Positions 59,231 through 64,000 of a stretch of DNA of 64,000 nt are shown here, piece after piece. A program made the translations under genes and the position numbers. The DNA lies in contig NZ_JAHEAG010000035.1 of assembly GCF_018596315.1 (NCBI RefSeq), positions 1-64,000 on the forward strand, given 5' to 3'. How positions within the stretch are numbered: position 1 is the stretch's first letter; the number at the start of each line of letters is the position of its first letter. The notes under the pieces were generated by a model. That model saw only the letters and a program-made list of their open reading frames with translations, searched no databases and had not been told where the DNA came from. Origin of the DNA: Bradyrhizobium sp. SRL28 (GTDB lineage: Bacteria > Pseudomonadota > Alphaproteobacteria > Rhizobiales > Xanthobacteraceae).

Positions 59231-60124
59231 TTATACCCGCTCGATGTCTTTGGTGCCGAACAGGCCGTATGGCTTGATCATCAGGATAATGATGAGCGCA
59301 TAGAACGGCGCGATCTCGTAGAGATTGCCCCAGTGCAAATATTCGCTGTCGAGAAAATGCGCGAAGTTTTCCAGAAGTCCGATGATGATGCCGCCCAGCA
59401 CCGCGCCGCCGACGCTGTCGAGACCGCCGAGGATCGCCGCCGGAAATACCTTGACGCCGTAGGCGGAAAGCCCGGCCGAGACGCCGTTGACGACGGCCAC
59501 CACCACACCCGCGACGGCGGAGACGGTGGCTGAAATCGCCCAGGCCATGGCGAATACGCTTTTCACGGAGATGCCGAGCGATTGCGCCACCTGCTGGTTG
59601 AACGCGGTGGCGCGCATCGCCAGACCATATTTGGAGAGACGGAAAAACCAGGCCATCCCGATCATCATCGCTACCGAGACCGCGAGGCTCATCAGATAGA
59701 CGGTCTGCACCTGCAGTCCGAGGATGTTGACGTTCTGGGTCTGGAAGACGCGCGGGAACGGCTGCAGATTGACGCCGAAGATCCATTTCATCAGCGCGGC
59801 AAATACCGTCGACAGCGCGATCGTCACCATGATCACGGAAATGATCGGCTCGCCGATCATCGGGCGCAGGATGACGATCTGGATGGCGATGCCGAACAGG
59901 AACATGAAGACCAGCGTGATCGGCATGCCCAGATAAAACGGCACCTGATACTTGGTGAGCAGCCACCAGCACACCCAGGCGCCGACCAGCAGCAGTTCGC
60001 CCTGCGCGAAGTTCACGACCTGCGTCGCCTTGTAGATCAGCACGAACGACATCGCGACCACGCCATAGAGCGTGCCGACCACGAGGCCGTTGACCAGAAG
60101 CTGGATCAGGAGCTGGGTGTTCAT
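59231..60124 (-). CDS. livH: Liv-type ABC transporter permease LivH
   Basis: A 297-residue permease with about eight hydrophobic segments. The start LLVNGLVVGTLYGVVAMSFV with IYKATQVVNFAQGELLLVGA is the classic LivH opening, and AVLGGIIIGLLENFAHFL and FAMAWAISATVSAVAGVVVA complete the pore and coupling regions. It pairs with LivM. It follows the acyl-CoA synthetase gene across about 148 bases that contain the repeat at 60149. Confidence 0.93.
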   Translation of the reverse strand: MNTQLLIQLLVNGLVVGTLYGVVAMSFVLIYKATQVVNFAQGELLLVGAWVCWWLLTKYQVPFYLGMPITLVFMFLFGIAIQIVILRPMIGEPIISVIMVTIALSTVFAALMKWIFGVNLQPFPRVFQTQNVNILGLQVQTVYLMSLAVSVAMMIGMAWFFRLSKYGLAMRATAFNQQVAQSLGISVKSVFAMAWAISATVSAVAGVVVAVVNGVSAGLSAYGVKVFPAAILGGLDSVGGAVLGGIIIGLLENFAHFLDSEYLHWGNLYEIAPFYALIIILMIKPYGLFGTKDIERV

Positions 60125-60148
60125 GCAAACTCACCGAACGTACGAGCT

Positions 60149-60240
60149 GTCATCGCCGGGCTTGACCCGGCGATCCATCGCCCGAAGAAGCGCTTTTTCG
60201 GAAGGGGATGGATGCGCGGGTCATGCCCGCGCATGACGAG
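60149..60240. repeat. Intergenic inverted repeat upstream of livH
   Basis: Two stem-loops side by side: tcatcgccgggcttgacccg / gcgatcca, and gcgcgggtcatgcccgcgc, which is a near-perfect hairpin ending gcatgacgag. The central agcgctttttcgg separates them. It is the sort of short element repeated between genes in Bradyrhizobium. It lies within the liv transcription unit. Confidence 0.7.
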
Positions 60241-60272
60241 CGGATTTGCGGCGCCGTTGGCTGAAAACCGCA

Positions 60273-62204
60273 TCATTCCGCGGCCTCCGCCATCGGCGCA
60301 TCATGGCCGAGATCGATCACCCGGAGGGTGGTGCGGATGCGCTGGGTGGTGCCGTCCTGGAAGCGGATCACGGTGTCGACGGGAATATCGCTCTTGCCGC
60401 CATAGATCGCGTCGATGATATCTGCGTATTTCTCGTTGATGACGCTGCGGCGGACCTTGCGGGTGCGGGTCAACTCGCCGTCGTCGGCGTCGAGTTCCTT
60501 GTAGAGCAGCAGGAAGCGCGAAATGCGTTGCGCCGGTGGCAGCGTGGCGTTGACGCCCTCGACCTCCTTGCGCAACAGCGCATAGACCTCGGGGCGCGAG
60601 GAGAGGTCGGTATAGGTCGTGAACGAGATCCGGTTCTTCTCCGCCCATTTCGAGATGATCGAGAAGCGGATGCAGATCATCGCCGCCAGCGTGTCGCGGC
60701 CGGCGCCGAGCACCACCGTTTCGGCGATGTAGGGCGAGAACTTCAGCTTGTTTTCCAGGTATTGCGGCGAGAAGCGCTCACCGCGCGAGGTCTCAGCGAG
60801 ATCCTTGATGCGGTCGATGACGACGAGTTGCCGGTCGGCGTTGAAATAGCCGGCGTCGCCGGAGTGCATCCAGCCGTCCTTCATGTCGGCGGCCGAGGCT
60901 TCCGGATTCTTGTAGTAGCCAAGGTACATGTTGGGATGACGCACCACGATTTCGCCGACGCCGTTGACGTCAGGGTTATCGACGCGGATCTCGATATCGG
61001 CGGCCATCGGCACGCCGGTGGTATCCGGATCGACCTTGTCGAAAGGATGCAGCGTGTAGGCGCCGAGCAGTTCGGTTTGGCCATAGAGGGTGCGCAGCGG
61101 CACGCCCATGGCCCGGAAGAACTTGAAGGTATCCGGCCCGAGCGCGGCGCCACCGGTCGCGGCCGAGCGCAGCCGCGTGAAGCCGAGCCGGTCGCGCAAC
61201 GCGCGGAACAGGAGCTGGTCGGCCAGTATCGAATGCTTGCCCTGCGCCAGCGCCGAGAGTCCGGTCTTCATGCCGATATCGAAGAGTTTCTGCTTGAGCG
61301 GCGAGGAGTCCATCACGCCGGCGCGCACATCGGCGGCGATCGATTCCCAGAGCCGCGGCGCGAACAGCACGAAGGTCGGCGCGATCTCGCGGAAATCGTG
61401 CATCATGGTCTCGGGCTCTTCGACGAAGTTGACCTTCATCCGGCAGAGCAGTCCTTTGCCGAGCGCGTAGACTTGTTCCATGATCCAGGGCAGCGGCAGC
61501 ACCGAGACGTATTCGTCGTCCGGTCCCTTCGGATCGAACGCCAGATAGGTCGCGCAATGCTTGAGGACGCGTCCGGACGCAAGCATCGCCAGCTTGGGGT
61601 TCGCCGTCGTGCCCGAGGTGGTGCAGAGGATGGCGACATCCTCACCGCGGGTCTCGTCGACCAACCGGTCGTAAATACCGGGCTCGCGCGCGGCGCGGTC
61701 GCGCCCCATCGTGACGAGTTTTCCGGCTTCCATCAGCCGCGGGTCGTCGTACTTCCGCATGCCGCGCGGATCGGAATAGACGATGTGCTTGAGGTTCGGC
61801 GCGCGGTCGGCCAGCGCCAGCAGCTTGTCGACCTGCTCTTCGTCTTCGGCGAACACCAGTTTGGCGTCGCCATAGCTGAGCAGATAGGCGGCTTCCTCAT
61901 CCAGCACGTCGCGATAGAGGCCGAGGCTCATGGCGCCGATGGCATGGGTTGCGATTTCCGCCGCCACCCAGTCCGGGCGATTGTCGCCGATGATGCCGAT
62001 GACGTCGCCGCGGCCGAGACCCAGCTCGATCATGCCGAGCGCGAAATCATGCACGCGGGTCTGATAGTCGTTCCAGGTGAAGACGCGCCACAGCCCGAGG
62101 TCCTTTTCGCGTAGCGCGATCTCGCCGCCGTGCTCCCTCGCATTGAGGCGCAACAGTTTTGGATAGGTGTCGGCTTGGGCGGCGCGTCCGGCGTAATCCA
62201 TCAT
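60273..62204 (-). CDS. Long-chain acyl-CoA synthetase (AMP-forming)
   Basis: A 643-residue adenylate-forming enzyme that would link a long-chain or aromatic-type acid to CoA. The P-loop LCTTSGTTANPKLAML is at about 194-209, followed by SVLPLPWIMEQVY, LYGQTELLGAYTLHP, the GWMHSGDAGYFNADRQLVVI block and DRIKDLAETSRGERFSP near the hinge. The end LGAGRDTLAAMICIRF and a polar tail resemble the bacterial long-chain ligases of this length. Its ATG overlaps the livG stop by four bases (ATGA), so it is translated with the transporter. This placement suggests the imported substrate is activated directly. Confidence 0.88.
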   Translation of the reverse strand: MMDYAGRAAQADTYPKLLRLNAREHGGEIALREKDLGLWRVFTWNDYQTRVHDFALGMIELGLGRGDVIGIIGDNRPDWVAAEIATHAIGAMSLGLYRDVLDEEAAYLLSYGDAKLVFAEDEEQVDKLLALADRAPNLKHIVYSDPRGMRKYDDPRLMEAGKLVTMGRDRAAREPGIYDRLVDETRGEDVAILCTTSGTTANPKLAMLASGRVLKHCATYLAFDPKGPDDEYVSVLPLPWIMEQVYALGKGLLCRMKVNFVEEPETMMHDFREIAPTFVLFAPRLWESIAADVRAGVMDSSPLKQKLFDIGMKTGLSALAQGKHSILADQLLFRALRDRLGFTRLRSAATGGAALGPDTFKFFRAMGVPLRTLYGQTELLGAYTLHPFDKVDPDTTGVPMAADIEIRVDNPDVNGVGEIVVRHPNMYLGYYKNPEASAADMKDGWMHSGDAGYFNADRQLVVIDRIKDLAETSRGERFSPQYLENKLKFSPYIAETVVLGAGRDTLAAMICIRFSIISKWAEKNRISFTTYTDLSSRPEVYALLRKEVEGVNATLPPAQRISRFLLLYKELDADDGELTRTRKVRRSVINEKYADIIDAIYGGKSDIPVDTVIRFQDGTTQRIRTTLRVIDLGHDAPMAEAAE

Positions 62205-63022
62205 GCCGCGCTCTCCCGCGGCGCCGGCGTATCGTCGGGATCGACCAGGACCTCATCCTCTTCGCCGAGATAGGCACGCTTCACATGGGGATCGGCGAGA
62301 ACGGAAGCCGGATCGCCTTCGGCGATCTTGCGGCCGAAATCCAGCACCATGACGCGGTGGGAGATATCCATCACCACGCCCATGTCGTGCTCGATCATCA
62401 TGACGGTCATGCCGAACTCTTCGTTGAGATCGACGATGTAGCGCGCCATGTCCTCCTTTTCCTCGAAGTTCATGCCGGCCATCGGCTCGTCGAGCAGGAT
62501 CAGCTGCGGCTCCAGCGCCATCGCGCGGGCGAGCTCGACGCGCTTGCGCAGGCCGTAGGGCAGGGTGCCGGCGGTCGCCTTGCGCACCGACTGCAGGTCG
62601 AGGAAGTCGATGATCTCCTCCACCTTGCGGCGGTGCTCCAGTTCCTCGCGCCGCGCGCCGGTCAGCCAGTACAGCGAGCCCGTGATGAAGTTGTTCTTCA
62701 GGAGATGGTGCCGCCCGACCATGATGTTGTCGAGCACGCTCATATGGTGGAACAGCGCCAGGTTCTGGAAAGTGCGGCCGATGCCCAGCCGGGGGCGCGC
62801 GTTTGGATTGAGGCCGGTAATGTCCTTGCCGCGGTAGAACAGCTGGCCTTCGGTCGGCTTGTAGCGGCCCGAAATGCAATTGACGATTGAGGTCTTGCCG
62901 GCGCCGTTCGGGCCGATGATCGAGAACAATTCGCCCTCGTTCACGCCGAAGGAGACTTCGGTCAGCGCACGGACGCCACCGAAGCGCAGAGACACCCCGC
63001 GCACTTCCAACGTGTAAGCCAC
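62201..63022 (-). CDS. livG: Branched-chain amino acid-type ABC transporter, ATP-binding protein LivG
   Basis: A 273-residue ATPase: Walker A GPNGAGKTSIVN, Q-loop GIGRTFQNLALF, the signature region LPYGLRKRVELARAMALEP (the usual LSGG serine-glycine pair is YG-L, as in many LivG proteins) and Walker B LILLDEPMAGMN followed by the switch HDMGVVMDISHRVMV. It is first in the leftward operon livG, acyl-CoA synthetase, livH, livM, livK, livF and is divergent from the Crp/Fnr regulator. The C-terminal 25 residues are acidic and Pro-rich, which is longer than in E. coli LivG. Confidence 0.93.
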   Translation of the reverse strand: MAYTLEVRGVSLRFGGVRALTEVSFGVNEGELFSIIGPNGAGKTSIVNCISGRYKPTEGQLFYRGKDITGLNPNARPRLGIGRTFQNLALFHHMSVLDNIMVGRHHLLKNNFITGSLYWLTGARREELEHRRKVEEIIDFLDLQSVRKATAGTLPYGLRKRVELARAMALEPQLILLDEPMAGMNFEEKEDMARYIVDLNEEFGMTVMMIEHDMGVVMDISHRVMVLDFGRKIAEGDPASVLADPHVKRAYLGEEDEVLVDPDDTPAPRESAA

Positions 63023-63268
63023 TCATTCCCTCCAGATACGGCGCTTGAGCAGCGCTCTTTATCTATCGTTGCACTCGATGCGATCCTACATCGACGGTGA
63101 GGGGCAAGCCATCCGACTATCGGTAGCGGCCGATGCCCGCGTCACGCGTGGTAGCGTCGCACCCTCGCCACCGCGCCATAGGCCGCGCGCACCGAGGTGG
63201 CTCTCCTTAGGGCAATGCGATAGTTTGAAATGTCTTTTGCCTGACAATTGGTCGGGAAATTTCGCCAG

Positions 63269-63292
63269 GCTGCACTTCTGTTGCAGTGCAGC
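63269..63292. promoter_or_regulatory. Perfect 8-bp inverted repeat, candidate operator
   Basis: GCTGCACT and AGTGCAGC flank an 8-base spacer, giving a 24-base palindrome. It lies 36 bases before the regulator start and about 250 bases from the livG start, in the 306-base divergent region 63023-63328. Its size and symmetry suit a dimeric regulator such as the Crp/Fnr protein itself, although the sequence is not the Crp or Fnr consensus. Binding is inferred. The rest of the region shows no gene. Confidence 0.45.
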
Positions 63293-63328
63293 ACAGGAAT
63301 CGATGGGGACGCGACGGTCGATGCGATC

Positions 63329-64000
63329 ATGATTGCTGCGGATTACCTCAAGCGCATCGCGGCCTGGTCGCGCGAACTGAACGAACGGGAAATCGAGGTC
63401 GCCCGCGCTGGCATCGTGGAGAAATCCTATCGCGCCAATGAGCATATTTTCATGCGCGGCGATGCCTTCGACTACTGGACCGGGATCGTCACGGGTCTTG
63501 CCCGCATGAGTACCGTGTCGAGCGGCGGCAAGGCTGCGACTTTCGCCGGCCTCACGGCGGGCGCCTGGTTTGGCGAGGGCTCGGTGCTGAAGGGCGAGCC
63601 GCGCCGTTACGACGTGGTCGCGTTGCGCGATACCAGGCTGGCACTGATGGATCGCAACACCTTCTTCTGGCTGTTCGAGAACAGCGTCGCGTTCAACCGC
63701 TTTCTGGTCCGGCAGCTCAACGAGCGGCTCGGCCAGTTCATCGGCGCGGTAGAACATGGCCGCACGCTCGATGCCACCAGCCGCGTCGCGCGCTCGATCG
63801 CCTCGCTGTTCAACCCGATTCTCTATCCGGACATGACGCGCCATCTCGAGATCACGCAGGAAGAAATCGGAGCGCTTTCCGGTATTTCGCGGCAGAACGC
63901 CAACCAGTGCCTGAAGCGGCTGGAGAAGGAAGGCTTGCTGCGGCTCGAATATGGCGGCGTCACCATCATCGAACTCGAACGCCTGCGCCATCATGGCGAA
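63329..64000 (+). CDS. Crp/Fnr-family transcriptional regulator (3' end outside the window)
   Basis: 224 codons are open to the window end. Residues about 15-115 form a cyclic-nucleotide-binding-like beta-barrel (RANEHIFMRGDAFDYWTGIV, TAGAWFGEGSVLKGE with the PGE-like GEGS turn, RYDVVALRDTRLALMDRNTF), then the dimer helix NRFLVRQLNERLGQFIGAVE. Residues about 170-215 are a Crp-type winged helix: LEITQEEIGALSGISRQNAN, then CLKRLEKEGLLRLEYGGVTI. The four Fnr cysteines are absent, so it is not an oxygen sensor of that type. The gene is divergent from livG and may control the Liv operon. The stop codon is beyond 64000. Confidence 0.85.
   Translation, partial: MIAADYLKRIAAWSRELNEREIEVARAGIVEKSYRANEHIFMRGDAFDYWTGIVTGLARMSTVSSGGKAATFAGLTAGAWFGEGSVLKGEPRRYDVVALRDTRLALMDRNTFFWLFENSVAFNRFLVRQLNERLGQFIGAVEHGRTLDATSRVARSIASLFNPILYPDMTRHLEITQEEIGALSGISRQNANQCLKRLEKEGLLRLEYGGVTIIELERLRHHGE

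Noticed and set aside
60246..62114. 622-codon open frame on the + strand
   Set aside because: It lies antisense to the clear acyl-CoA synthetase gene and has no motif; long antisense frames are expected at this GC content.

Overview
The window reads as chromosomal DNA of a GC-rich alphaproteobacterium of the Bradyrhizobium/Rhodopseudomonas type. The evidence is the codon use, the Liv-type transport cluster with acyl-CoA ligases mixed in, the CaiB-type CoA transferase, the 'GTAGGG(T/C)GG' intergenic inverted repeats and the style of the RTX metalloprotease repeats. This is an inference; no rRNA or other marker gene is present. I saw no tRNA, rRNA, transposase, integrase or CRISPR array.

Layout. 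1-3.6 kb: housekeeping and catabolic genes (a DUF4286/EthD-like protein, a type II dehydroquinase, a CoA transferase, a small membrane protein) and intergenic repeats. 3.7-6.8 kb: a secreted M10B metalloprotease with five nearly identical 108-residue repeats, followed by an RTX-like C-terminal remnant in the same frame. 6.9-53 kb: a very large surface-polysaccharide island. 53.2-64 kb: a PaaK-like CoA ligase, an AGE-type sugar epimerase, a complete branched-chain-amino-acid-type ABC transporter (LivG, LivH, LivM, LivK, LivF) with a long-chain acyl-CoA synthetase inside it, and a divergent Crp/Fnr regulator cut by the window end.

The polysaccharide island has at least three nucleotide-sugar routes. 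(a) RmlA and RmlB without RmlC or RmlD, plus a Gfo/Idh reductase, a DegT aminotransferase and a single-domain NDP-hexose 2,3-dehydratase. These suggest a dTDP-2,6-dideoxy-amino sugar rather than rhamnose. (b) WlbA/WlbB/WlbC-like genes for a 3-acetamido sugar of the UDP-2,3-diacetamido type. (c) A near-complete legionaminic-acid route: LegB, LegC, an acetyltransferase, LegG, LegI, LegF and the PtmE-type nucleotidyltransferase. It lies beside PtmA-like SDR, N-acetyl-sugar amidotransferase, HisH-like and HisF-like genes, which would convert an N-acetyl group to an acetamidino group. Assembly functions are two Wzx-type flippases, two Wzy-type polymerase candidates, one O-antigen-ligase-like protein and at least four glycosyltransferases. 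Decoration candidates are two methyltransferases, an MBOAT acyltransferase with an SGNH-like partner, a phytanoyl-CoA-dioxygenase-like protein and a sulfatase/phosphoethanolamine-transferase-like membrane enzyme. No initiating phosphoglycosyltransferase or chain-length regulator is in the window.

The island carries debris: a truncated asparagine synthetase, a low-affinity iron permease tail and a frameshifted copy of a small membrane-protein family. This debris, together with segments that look AT-richer by eye (Wzy, MBOAT/SGNH, 47.9-53 kb), fits a region assembled by repeated transfer. The most interesting candidates are the amidinated nonulosonic-acid module with its decorating operon, the half-length 2,3-dehydratase, and the in-frame RTX tail behind a UGA-C stop.
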